From: Sitta carolinensis
Taxonomy: Eukaryota > Chordata > Aves > Passeriformes > Sittidae
DNA: 64,000 bases
Assembly: GCA_032173965.1 (NCBI GenBank)
Contig: CM063290.1
Location: 1 to 64,000, forward strand
Direction: 5' to 3'
Shown: positions 47,528-60,400 of the stretch, one piece after another
Layout: every line of letters starts with the position of its first letter
Numbering within the stretch: the stretch's first letter is position 1
Notes under the pieces: model-generated
The model's database searches: none
What the model saw: the letters and a program-made list of their open reading frames with translations, nothing else
Told to the model about the DNA's origin: nothing
Position numbers and translations under genes: made by a program

Positions 47528-50500
47528 TGATGCTATTATACTTCTTTAGCTGGGGAAGAGGTTATAGCATCTCAGCTTGGTGATATGAACGTTTTTCAAA
47601 AGGGAGTACTAGCTTGAAATTCAGCAAAAATCTAGCATGGTACAGAAGCATTGTCATAAGTCTAAGTTACTTGGTGGAAGTATTGTCACTTCTTCTCAAA
47701 CCCCTGCTAAAATGTCTCAAGAACTTTGCATCTCTAGGAATTTTATCATCTGCTAGTTTTTTAAGCATTAAGACTTATAGCACTTCCTGTAGTAAGGAAG
47801 AACATATATGTTCAGGTGAGATACTAGAATTTTTCTATTTTGAGGGAGTTTAAAACTCTGGTCTGTGGAAGTAAGAAATTTTAAGAGTTACTGTTACCTG
47901 CTGAGGTAGAATACAGCTAGAACTTGGATACATGATTGTGACTCACCTGTACAAACACAGAGCAAGAGAGTGTTTTACTGTTTCAAGTTCAGTGGTAAGG
48001 AGGAAAAACAGAGGAATACATAGCTGAGCTGTCCCGCCTGTACTTATCTCCATGGCAAATGAGGAGTGGAACTGGTAATGAAGCCCTACTTTCTGCTCGC
48101 AGCCACATGTCCCGATCAGTAGGTCTTGTGGCCTCCCATCCCAAAAGAATCACCAGAAAAGGGGAGCAGGCAAAGATGAAGCAGAGGGCAAGTTAGGAGA
48201 AAAGCACACATACATCTGCCTTGTATAGCCTATTTACCAGAGGAAAGGAGGCTTATAAATCAGTTGTACACTGAGCTTTTTAGAACAGTATCACATTTAT
48301 GTAGCAGGTGGACTGGTTTTTTGTTTTTTTAAGAAAACAAGGCCAGAACTATAATTGGCTCTGGGATGGGCAAAGAGAGTATCTGTTAGGAAAGGAGAAT
48401 GTGAAAAGCTGAAATAAGTTGGAGTGACAACAATATATTTTGATTATGCAAACAGAAACATGAAAGCCTTTCACATGCTAAGTTACATTACAATGAAATC
48501 CTAGCACTGGGAAAAATTTGTGCCAAATTTTTAAATTCTATGCAGAATACTCTAGGTACTCAATAACTGTTCGGTCTAGCTTCACAAGAAGGTCAAGGTG
48601 AGAAGGGCTTCAAAAAGAGGAGGGGATGACACAGAACAGCTTTTGTCATCAGGGAAGTTTTTCGTAACTTCAGGGCAAGACAGAGATGGCTGGACAAAAA
48701 TGAAATCAAATCTCTCAATACAATCTTGAATTAGGCTACATTCTTTTCATCTGTCTATGCACTTCACACCATTGAGGCCTCTTTCCTAACCAGACAGATT
48801 ACCATTCTGATGTTGTAAAAAATGTGCTCCAGTACTTTAAACTTGGACCGGATACATTGAATCAACTCTTCTGGCTTGATTTTTAAAAAATTTTCCCCTG
48901 GATTTTGCAGAGGCAGAAATAATGTTTAATTATGAAACCTTCTCTACAATGTTTTATTAACATAATAGTTGGACTCACTGCGTACATTTGCAAAATTACT
49001 GAGTATAATTAATTTAAGTGGCTATTCATGTACTTTACTTTAGTATACTAAACAGTTCTGTTACAGGGATAGCAGTTTCTGTTACTGCTATGTAAGTCCT
49101 AACTCCATTTCAAAGCTTCTCCTTAATAGTTGGTGTTTTGAAATACCTTTTTAATTACAATATAAACAAGTTCCTATTAAAATAACACTATTAATGATAG
49201 GACATTCTATAATGTATAAGGGTAACTGGACTTCTGTGACATGCATGGTGATGGAATTTTTTAATTTCATGATGACAGGATAATTTTCCATAGGACCTGG
49301 ACCTTGTTCAGTGTGCCAGTATTCACCTAAGCTGAGCTGTTTGTCCATTCTTTCTGAATGCTGTCTCTTTATCCAGAAAAATCTGTTTCTTCTCCCTCCT
49401 CACTAGGTTTTTATCACGTCTTATTATGTGCTGACAAGTAACAGTTCCCTGGTTAGCTCCCATCCTTGTATCTTACTTATCTTTTACCTAGTCTTAAATT
49501 TATTCCCTTCCATAAAAACTGAGGCCTAGCTGGTTTTTTTGCTCAGCCTATCCTACGCTTACATGCTTTCCTATCCTGGCCCTCATCTTACCAGCGCTTT
49601 TCCTGAGCATTCTTCTCTTTTCTGCGAGCTTTCTTCCTTCCATCCTCATGTCACATGATCTTTTCTTCTATTTGTACTGGAAGCCAATGGGATACATGTT
49701 TCTCTCTCAGGTTCTTCCTGTGACTTCTCCCTTCAGGTTATGGAGAAAGAAGAGTAAACAGTCAGTACAAAGGCACAGACGTACATGCAATCGAGTCACA
49801 AAATGGAACCATGAAATTTACAGCTTGTTCAACGACAAACATTAGAAAAATCTCAAACGCGTATGTGCAAACAAGTGTTAGCACAGGGGTGAACGCGGCA
49901 CTTCCCTGTCACGCCTTCAAGCTGAATACTGGCAATCCTAGGGGTTTTGTTTCCTGATTGTTTAATGTGGAAACCAGAAGGAATTATGCTCTTTTGCTCC
50001 ACTCTGACATAACACAAAGGAACCAAGGGAAGGGGGAGGGCAGCCACCGACAGCAGCTATTCTATTGTTTTCTCTCAAAGACTTGGCAAAGCAACAAGCT
50101 AGACACAGCTGAAATGTGCTGGCTAAAAATTTCTCAAAACTTTCATCTGAGACAGACAAACCATGCCCAATACCACCACAGAGGAAGTTCGTCAAAGCCA
50201 CAGATACATGAAAAAGGGTTGCAAAACAAAAGAAAAATATTAGTAATCCCTATACATGCACAACATTACCAGCATTGCCTACGATTCTGTTCTGCACGTT
50301 TAGGCATTTGATGCATGATTTATAAATTAATGGTATGCTCAGAATGCATATTTTGGCTTGGGTTTGTTATTTCGTGGTTGGTCAAGGAACACTTCCTTGA
50401 TTTTGGTATGTTTAGAAATAAGCCATTTGATTTCAAAACAGGTCTACAAAAATTGTCTCAACTCAAACATGATTTCCCATACAGGGAAAATTAGGAGTTG

Positions 50501-50659
50501 GAGTGTTCTTTGTTCATGAGTTTGCATTCGAGATTTTGTTTATTTTTAAAATCCTTTCATGGCTCATTTGTCACTTCAAGTCAGAAAGAAATCCCCTTGC
50601 TAACAGACTTCCCTCAGTTTATTGTGATCAAAAAGCAGTTATGTTTCACTGTGTTGAGG
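47528..50659. other. Intergenic DNA without recognised features
   Basis: No coding exon, RNA gene or clear repeat was recognised. Frames up to 117 codons are unsupported. Confidence 0.5.
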
Positions 50660-51075
50660 AAGGTAACGGATCACAAGAAAGGATCTGGGAATCCTGGGGG
50701 GGACACAAAATTGAACGCGAGCCAAAAATGCGCCCTTGCTGAAAAGGTGAATGGCATTCTGGGTTGCACGAGGGAGGGGATCCCTGCCCTCTGCTCGGCA
50801 CTGCTGAGGCCACACCTGCGGGGCTGTGCTGAGGTCTGGGCTCCCCAGTACAGAAGACATGAACATACTAAAGAGAGGGCGACAAAGGGCCACAAGGATG
50901 ATGAAGGGACAAAAAAAGCATCTCTCCTAGGGGGAAAGGCTGAGAGAGCTGGGACCAGCCTTGGAGAAGAGGCAGTTGGGGGGATCTCATCCACTTGTAC
51001 TAACACCTGCAGGGAGAGTGCCAAGAGGATGGAGCCAGGCTCTTCCCGGTGGTTTCAGTCCTTCCTCCCGCAGGG
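50660..51075 (+). mobile_element. CR1 LINE fragment just upstream of GYG1
   Basis: Characteristic CR1 order: GGATCTGGGAATCCTGGGGG, GCCCTTGCTGAAAAGG, GGGGCTGTGCTGAGGTCTGG, GCTCCCCAGTACAGAAGACA, GGGCCACAAGGATGATGAAG, GGCTGAGAGAGCTGGGACCA and GGATGGAGCCAGGCTCTTCC. The true CR1 3' end is missing. It stops about 230 bp before the GYG1 GC boxes and supplies most of a spurious 215-codon frame. Confidence 0.92.
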
Positions 51076-51303
51076 CTTAGCACCACAGGAGCAACGCTCC
51101 TCCTGCGTGCCACCGCCGCTCCCAGCCTCAGCCACAGCACCCTGACACGGTCCTACCCTCTATTCGCGCAGTGCAGCAGTTTGAAGCATTTCCAAGCTCC
51201 GCTTTACCCGAGAGACCCAGGAGCGGGCGGCGGGGACCGGGGCCTGCCGGCAGCAACAGGAGCACGTGCGGCGGCCGCGGGGCGCCATGGCGGCGGGGCC
51301 GCC

Positions 51304-51422
51304 GGGGGGCGGGTCCAATTGGGGGCAGGTCCAATTGGGGGCGGGTCCGCCAAGGGGCGGGGCCACTTGGGGGCGGGGCCGCCGCCCCTGCCGGGCCGCC
51401 GCAGGCCCCGCCCCGATATAAG
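51304..51422 (+). promoter_or_regulatory. GYG1 core promoter
   Basis: Contains two CCAAT boxes inside CCAATTGG palindromes (51315 and 51331), at least four GC boxes of the GGGGCGGG type (about 51304, 51337, 51354 and 51370) arranged as a tandem of about 16 bp (GGGGGCGGGTCCAATT), and a TATA-like TATAAG at 51417-51422, about 70 bp before the start codon. NF-Y and Sp1-type control is inferred from these motifs. Confidence 0.72.
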
Positions 51423-51489
51423 CGGCGGCCTCAGCGCAGCCCCGCCCGCGGCCGTCGCGTCTCCCGCAGCCGAGCGGCGTTCGGGCACC

Positions 51490-51496
51490 ATGGCAG
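51490..51496 (+). CDS. GYG1: GYG1 coding exon 1
   Basis: ATGGCAG followed by donor GTCAGT, in a good start context (CACCATGG). The first base of the third codon (Asp) is here, and the rest is in exon 2. Glycogenin genes usually split the coding sequence right after the start. Confidence 0.88.
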
Positions 51497-54400
51497 GTCA
51501 GTGTGCGCCCGCCCGGCCCGCGCCGCCCTTCGCCAGGGCCGCGGGCCGAGGGCCGCGCTCCGGAGCCGCCGCCCGCTCCCGGCCGCGGCTGTCTGGAGGG
51601 CAGCGGGCTCCGGGCGGCGGAGCAGAGGCTGCCCGCGGGGGGGTCGGAGCCGTCCCGCCGGCGCCGCTGTGACAGGGCGGTGTGCGAGGACGGCCGAGGT
51701 GCCGGCTCTCTCCGCGCCTGCCTCGGGCTCCGTCCCCTAACGGGAGGGATGCAGCCGGCGTGGTGGGGAGCAGGCTGGGCCGGAGAGGCCACTGTAGGGC
51801 TACAGCGGCTCACTGGGGAAAAAGCCCAGCCCTCTCCTGAAACGCCAGAGAAAGCTTGTGCTTTCTGTGATTTTGATACTTTGCAGGCAGTAGGTACTTA
51901 CCGGCTCTCCACGTACGTGTCATTTTTTTCTTCTGTTTGGTTGTTTTTGGGTTTGCTTTTTTTTGTTTGTTTGGGTTGTTTTTTTTTTCCTTCACGATTT
52001 TCACCTGGAGTTGTTAGCGGAGTCGGTTTCGTTTTCAGGACTGGAAGCCTGCAGAAAGTTTGCTTCCCATGCCTGTCTTGATAAGATGCTCCTATCTCTC
52101 CAGGAATCCCGTACTCAAAAAAAATTCAGATACACTAGCACCTAACTCAGAGAATAGGAGGAAAGGCAAGCACGGGTGAACTCTGGCTATGCCTACAAAA
52201 AAATATTCCAGGAGAACTTTTAAGTGATCTGGGACAAACAGTCCAGTAACCTCCTGCACGGCATCAAATGAAGGGGTCGCTTCTATCTCAGGCTTCCAGG
52301 ATGCTTGTGGGTGTGTAAGGGCTAGTACAGAAACTCCTGCAAAGAGGTCTTATAGCCTGTGAACTGGGCAGCCAAAGAGGTGTCTGTAGTAGCGTGGTTT
52401 TGTCTGGGTAAGTCAATTAGGAAGCTGTGCGATTGCCTCTCATTCCATGTGGTTTTGCAGACGTACTGTCACCCAAGAGTTCATTATGTTTTGGGCTTAA
52501 CAGTGTCTGCTGTGTAAACATAACACTCTGTGGAGAAAGTGTTTACAGAGAAGAGGAAAAGGATGAGAAGGGAGACCCACACAGTTGAAATACCCATTGA
52601 CTAGGTAGAACGGACTAGTCTTTTACAGCTATAACTTCCATGATAAGCACCAACTGGTCTTGCCTAAATTGTAGCATGGGCTCATGTACTTATGAATGTA
52701 TTTTAGATACAGAATAGAACATAGTTTATTCAAGACTTTGGAAAGTTATGCTGATTTAGATGGTCTCCAAGTTGGCAACGTTCACCTCCTGTCAAGCAGT
52801 TGTAAAGTTTCCTCCCAGAGTTGGGATGCAGTAGGGGACTTAGCCTTTACTCTGTCATTAAATTGACTTTATTTCTCTAAAGACCTTTGTCTCTGAATAT
52901 TCAGATTCAAGAAGATGAGACAGAGTAGAAGTATACCTGCTAACAGGTCAGTGAAGAAAAAAACCTGTCTTTCAGTTGCAAGGTCACTTTAAATTAGCCT
53001 TACACTAGAAGGGGAAAAAACCCAAACAAGCAACATTCAGCTGAATATAGGGCATAATCACACTTTGTCTACACTGGAGTTTTAGTGAGCGGTCTGAGTG
53101 CATAGAGTCAGACTTCCATGTCTTGAATAGTAATGCAAATTTTCACCTAGTGAAAACCTCCATCCTATTAGGAGGCTGTTTAAACAACTTTAAATGTAAA
53201 TGTTACACACTTGCCCATTCAAAGAAAGGTAAAGTTGTTCTGCAGACTTGCTGAATATAAACTAGTACAAATAGGCAGTTAAAAGTTAATTGCAACAAAA
53301 TATCTGTATTCCTGGCATTATAGAAGCTTTTTTGATCCTTGTGATTGACTGCTATAATCTAAATCCCTTGGGACTAGTTGGGTTTGCTGCTAAGCAAAAT
53401 ATAAGGTTTTGCAGCTTGTCTGTAGATCTTGCAGACCAGGTTTGCAGAGGTGTAGGCAATTACGGTACGTGATTGTCTGTTGTCAGCTCATAAGGGGGTA
53501 TTAAGTTAAAGGAGTATTGATTGCCTCATGAAGTTAGGAGTTGTGCCAAACAATGTTGTTTTGGTTTTTTTTGAAAGGAGTCAGTATTTTAATCTTATTA
53601 CTAGGCTTGATAGAAAGCCTTGAAGTACCCAGAACTCTCCCTCTGACATAACCTAGTTAACACCTTCTGTAAAGAAAAGAAATCAAAGTGGCTAAAATAA
53701 ATTTGACTCTTGAAATTCTTAGGACGAAACTGTTTTGTTGATACAGTGAAAAATGGATTGGTAGAAAAGAGCATGCTTTGTAAAGTGATATAACTTTGAA
53801 AGGAGGTCTGCATGAAAACAGTTAACAGTGAACTGAAGAACTTTTACAAGTTACTCGTTTGCTTTTGTCAGTCCCATTCTGGCAGTTTAATACAACATGA
53901 AAGAATGCAAAGCTTGTATAATACGGCTTCAATAAGTACTGTATGACAAAACAATCTGTCTTAAGCTATATTTAAGATACAGCTGGAGCAGATGATTATA
54001 GTACCTCTTTTTGCTCAAAGAGTAAAAGTTGTTCCTGCAAGTTTTAAATTGCTTTTTGTATTACTAGTTACTTCCCATTTAAGTCTTGCATTTTTGTGAC
54101 AGCTGCTATAATGGGATGCAGAACAACTCATCTGCAAAATCCTGAGCTAGCAAAACTTAAAACTGTTGTCTAAGATGTAATTGAACACTGACTTTCATTT
54201 GAAAACTAAGCGCAAGTTTTATGCTGCTTTAGCTTTAGGGTTGAGAGCTGACCCTAGAGAAACTCTACAAAGCCCTACTAAGTTTAGACAAAAAGCAAGC
54301 CCACAGACTCCAAATACTTTTTGTGTAATACCATATTAGTGGCTAAAGTAGGACTCTTTGGGATTTTGGATTGTCTCTACGCTTGACATGACTTATTTAA

Positions 54401-57400
54401 CCTGTGGGCAAATTTGAACTGGTGTTCTCTTGCAACAGTCTTGATTTTGTGGGTGATTTTGCTGCATTTTGCCGTGTGTCAAGTTACCAATAGCAAATAC
54501 AGCTATGCGAGTAAAGTGCTTCACTGAGTCACATAGAAAGCCCTATACACAGAATTAAAGGGCACATCTTAGAGGTCTCACAGCATGATTACCTAACGAT
54601 ACTAGGTTTCTAATGTATCTGTCTCAGAATAAAGTAGTGGATCATGCTAACTTGACCGAGTTAATTTCTTCCAGACCAGTCTTTTGTGACTCTAGCCACA
54701 AATGACTCCTATGTGAAAGGAGCGCTGGTACTTGGCTCATCCTTGCAACAGTACAGAACAACCAGGAAGCTGACTGCACTCATAACTCCTCAGGTCTCGG
54801 ATCCTATGAGGTAAGGTCACTTACGTACTTCAGACTGCAACAGTTCCTGCTGATGAGCAGATCGAAAAGTGGAAGTTAAATTCCTTAATAGTAGCCTTTC
54901 AAAACTCTGGAAGCTAAACAGCTAATTTCAGCAGAACTCAACTTATCTATACTATCTGGAGTTCTGTAAGTTCTTCAAACATGAAACTATTTTGGTGTGG
55001 TTTTTTTTCCCTTCCATACGATGCATTAAACAAATAGTCTGCAGTTAGAGCTCTAAATCACGATCTTTGCTCTTTTGTAGTCCTACTTAGAATTGTCCAA
55101 CAATGTGATATTGCCTGTGCATTTGTTAGTGCTGTGTGTGTTCATGCGCAGATGGGAGCAGGGAACTGGTATTTATTTGTTTTGCAGAAGTATTCCCCAT
55201 CGAGATAATATAACGCAAGCTCTCTTGAAATCTAGCAGACACTTCAGATTTTCTCATGGGAGAAGAAAGCGAGCAGAACTAAAGTAGCACCAAGTATGTC
55301 AAATCAGCAGCTGAACAGATGCCTCTAACAAGGTCACCACAGTACATCAAATGAAATTAACAGGCAACTGCTTCCTACAGCCTTCTTAGAATAGTCTCAC
55401 TATGGAGTGGACTGGATTCTCTTTCCACATGTAAGAGGGTAAAAAAAAGACAAACAATGAAACCGTTATTAACTAGGGGAACTAGAGATGATAGGTCAAG
55501 CATGGGGAAGTAATTCTGAAAAGAGTTATCAATATATAGACACAAGAGAGGTGACTCAATAAAAGAATGCAGTCACTCTCCCCAGAGTCTCCTTGCAGCT
55601 GAACGGTCGTATCAGGATTAAGATGTTGCTTATAGAAACTTCATTCCAGCCTACTAGGTGAGCGTGCTCTTCTAAGATGAACTAAATGTACCTATGTGCT
55701 AGTGCAAGCCAGCTAGTACCTTGCCCTTAGACCAGTGTTACCTATGTACCTAGTGGTGTAATTGGAACTTGCATTACTCGCCCTGTCTCCGCTAACAAAG
55801 TATGCCTGAAGTTCAGGAGCACTGTCCACACCAACTGACCAACTGTCAGCAGAAAGACTGCCTTGCAAGGCAGAGTTCCAAAACTCATTTACAAGCTCTG
55901 TGGCTCAAATTGTACTGGTAACTGCTGAGCACTCAAGATACACTGTAGAACAGTAAGACTTTACTGATGTTTCCTGTCTTAAGCAGCATCAACACCTTAA
56001 TCTCTTGGACTAATGGAAATGCTCTATTGCTGGTAAAGCAAAGGTTGGTATCTGCCACAAAATTTCACTACACTGCCTGGAAGTTTGACGCACTTTAGCA
56101 AGTATGATACTGGCTCAAAACATTTCTGTACCCACAGCCATATTAAGTCAGTCTTGAAAAGACTTTATGGGGTAAAGAAAGTTTTAGCAACTGGGTCTAG
56201 TCAGATGTCTCAAATGTCTCTGATGTCACAAATCCAGACTAGTGTAAGTATTGCATAAAATTGTGTCTCAGCTGTTTGAGATTCAGCTACTGTCCTGCTC
56301 AAGCTAGTCTAACAGCTTCCCATTTCATAATTTCCTGCTCAGAGTAGACTGTTAAGTTGCCAGAAGTCAAAGTCTGGATGAGAAAAAAGCTTTGCAGAAA
56401 GCTTGTACTGCGTAGCTTAGCAGACACAGACTTACTGGACTTGACAGCAATGCCAACTAAAACTCTGTGGAAGGAAAAAAAAACAACCAAGAGACTTCTC
56501 TGTTCCCCAAAATGTGCACATTATAAATTTTGTGGCAGACAGGTGTACTTGTGCATTCCAGCATATGCAGTCAACCTTTACTTCTCTTCAACAAGAAATG
56601 TTGCCAAATTCCCTGTTATTCCGCCTCTCTTTATGGAATCTGTCACGTGGTCTGTTGTTGGAGTAACGCTAGAACTAAATCTTGCCAATTGACTCTTCCC
56701 CAGGAGAGTGCTGGAAAAAGTCTTTGATGAAGTCATATTGGTAAATGTCTTGGATAGCGGGGATTCAGCACACTTGGCATTAATGAAAAGACCTGAGTTG
56801 GGTGTCACACTAACAAAGCTTCACTGCTGGGAACTGACACAGTTTTCAAAATGTGTTTTCATGGATGCAGACACAATGGTAAGCAGCTGTCTCGTGGTAC
56901 CTCTTAAAAGACCGAGTATCAGGGTTGTCGGACGTTTGTCTGTGGGTTGTTTTGTTTTTAAGAGTGGGGGTAATAGAAGCCTTTTAATAGATGGGCTAGT
57001 AACCCTAGGGATGTGTGTGCCTTTTAAACTGAATTAACTGTAACGAAGTCTGTGGGGACTATTTCTGTTAAGTATTGTCTTTCGTAAGATGATCACTGAT
57101 CACTGAAAAGAACTTTCTTTTGTGTCTTAATGTCAATGCCAAAATCCATTTAACCATGACACCAGAATTACTAACCTAAAAGCATTTTTTTAACTCCTTT
57201 GCAATTAGGTTTTGTCAAATGTAGATGAGCTTTTTGAGAGAGAAGAGTTGTCTGCAGCACCAGATCCAGGCTGGCCTGACTGTTTTAATTCAGGAGTTTT
57301 TGTTTACCGACCTTCCATTGAAACATACAGTCAGCTGTTACAGTTTGCCACAGAGAAAGGCAGCTTTGATGGTATGTATTAATTTGTATTTCAGCGTAAG

Positions 57401-60400
57401 TTAGTCAAAAATGGTGACAGTAGTTGGGATGGCTCAGTAACAACATACATCTCATGGGGACTCTGTATGATAGAATTCTCAATGTAACTATGCAAAAAAT
57501 TGTGTCCTTCTCAGAAACAGAGGCTGTCATTACAATATGTAGTAAAATGCTTTTATCAGACTTCATGATATAAAAACTGAGTTTGGCCTCCAGACTAACA
57601 GGTGTAGAATTCTATAACAAGAAATAAACCTCTAGTGCTGTGCTTCGGACATTCCTAACACTCTAGGCTTGGATGTTCTATATTAACTCAAGCTGCTATA
57701 GAAAAAATAGTATTTTTTCTATACTGTCTTCTTTTTTTTTTTTTCTATACTCTCGCCGGAGACAGGGTGAGTAATGCTATAGAAAAAATAGTAATTCAAG
57801 CACAGTTTCAGAGAATCAAACATTTAAAGATACAGCTCTCTCTTCATCTTCTATGTGATGGCTTCCTGTCATCATGGGGTGGTGACTGTCTCTTTCCCAA
57901 TATCAACTGCATGTAGTAGCCTTGGCTGCTTCCCACTATAGGTTACTTGGGATCGGCCGCTCTACCAGGTTTAAGCTCCAGAAGCCAAGTTCTGCCATCC
58001 TGTAAGTCTACTAAATCTGTTACTGTTGCAGTAAATGCACCTGTCTCTTGGAGATGGCTATAGTTAAAGGCTTCTGAGTAGCACTGTCTCCTGTCACTTA
58101 ATTTCATTATGTAACCACTGTGGTACAAAACAAAGTCTGACTTAAAAAACTACAGAAAAACTATGAAAATAAACCATAAAATGAACTCTCAGATATAAGG
58201 TATTGAGCTATTGCTGTTGACTTACCTCTCAGTACTTTGTGAAAAGTAAAATATCCAGATGTCACTCCTAGTCTGCAGAATAATCCTTGTTACTGTAGGG
58301 ACTCTTGTACGTGGCCTTCTAACAAAAATTAGTCACAGTTGCATGCTCAGTGCTACCCGATGAAAATAAGTGCTGCCATGTAATAAAGGTGTGTGCCTTG
58401 CTGTGCAAATTGGTCAGAAGCTATGGCAAAATCTATAGAATAATTCTGAATTGTTGCATTAAAACAAACAAAACTCCCAAAGCCAACCAAACAAAAAGAC
58501 CCTAACACCTCCCTCCTACCACCCCCAAAAAAACCCAACCCCCCCAAAAAGCAAGCAACCAAAAAACCCCAAATGAATAGAACTGCTTCTACAATATGCA
58601 TTCTGACTTGAAAGCTAAGGCCATACAATGGCGAAACTTCCTCTGTCCTAAAAGCAATTGTTGCAGCACTTAACAACAAAACTAGTGGTTTAATTGTTTA
58701 GATATCAAAGTAGAAAGTTGTACTTCAGCTTCAAATGTTAATTACTTTTTGTTACATGGTAGCACTGATCTGAATAATGAGACCATGGAGAGAAACCCAG
58801 ACCATCTGTCTAAGCTACTGCTGAACTCAGGAACTTGGCAGAGAGGAAGGGAATTGAAAATTAAATTGACCTAGAGAGTAATAAAAGGGTCTAGGAGACT
58901 TAGTAAGAGAAACCTGTGAAGGGTCACTGCTTTTAGTAGGACACAGGGCTGCAAACTTAACAGCCTACCAAAGTATGTGTAGTCGAAGTCAAGCTGCAAG
59001 TACCTTGTCCACAGTAGGAGTACCTAGGGAATGGGAGACCTTCCAGAATATTTCTTGCATGTAGCAGCAGACAGCTGCCTCCTATGTTGTGCTGTTGTCC
59101 AGAAATGGCAGAATGATGGCTACTTATGTAGACATCTACTCTGTCTGTCTAAACTTCACCTTTCTAGATAATAAAGAACATGACGTACAACTACTCTAGA
59201 TATCATTTAAAAGTAGTGGATGGGAAAGAAAAGTTTGGTTTTAGAAGAAATCTGGTAGTACTGCTACTTAAGAACGTTGCTTTTGCCTAGACAATCCTCT
59301 CGCTCTTTAGCCTGGGACCCAAAAACAGTTGCTTTTACAGTCTTGCTGCATTGTACCTTCATATGTATCTGTAAATGTGTAGCTTATATAAGTACTGTCT
59401 GATTTTTCACCTTATGTCTGAGATCCTGTTTATATAACACTCCTGTTGAAGTCTAAATTAGGACAGCAAGATGCTGCTTTCATTGTCTGCTGTGGCACAA
59501 ATGCATGCCATCTGAAAAAAAAAAAGCCAAATATGTAAAACGATCTGAGCAAGGGCAAGTCCTGTAGAGTAAATTAAATACACTGTTGATGCCCCTTTGG
59601 TTCTCTTATGATGTTCTTCAAAAGGGGCTTTCCTTTCTTTATGGACTGAGAGGCAAGTCAGAGGTTTGAAATTACTGGACTGAGTCTCCAGGCTGTTTCT
59701 CACTCTGCAATCTGCAAGTACGCTGACAGCTGTAACAGGATACCTAGAATTTATATTTGTCAGCGTGCTGTCCGTACATCTAACTTTATGCCCAGTGTCT
59801 AGATACTTCAGCTGCAAAAAGCAAAATCTGCTCAAACAGCACTGATGGTATAAACCTTAATACTGCCCTAAATCAACTCACAGGCCAATAAAAACCTTTT
59901 CTTGAGTCAGCAGAGACCGAGTACTTGAGAAAATGAGAGATTAAAATGAAACATTGTCTACTAACTAAGCTATCCGTTTACCTGATCTTTAGTAATGGTA
60001 CTTGTGAATGAAGTGATAGGTGAAAGAATACAGCAAGCGAAAGCTGGAGGACTCCCTTCAATCTCCTTGATGAGAAGAATTACTACCATTTCAAGACTAA
60101 TCGTATTCATTGTGATAAAGATTGAATGGATATAGATAAATAGGTTCTTACTTCTCAGTTGATGTTTATAAACTAGTCTACTCTGGCCGGAAGGATATAT
60201 TTTTTTTTAGTTAATCTACTACTGAGAAACTAAACAACTTCAGTCACTTAACCTTGTAACAACCTCTAGTTGCAAACTAAGAGGTGATCCCTCTGAACAC
60301 AGATTGTTATCTCCGTTCAGTAATTAAGTCAGGAGGTTTTTAGTACAGAGCTAGGAACACCTATTGTCTGTTAAGGAGTTTGATGGAGTTTTACTAGAGT

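Larger units (their letters stand above)
51200..51780. promoter_or_regulatory. GYG1 CpG island
   Basis: CpG-dense block covering the promoter, exon 1 and the start of intron 1. Overlapping long frames on both strands (up to 217 codons) reflect base composition only. Confidence 0.8.

Noticed and set aside
50498..51145. 215-codon plus-strand frame before GYG1
   Set aside because: Most of it is CR1 3' sequence read in a noncoding frame.
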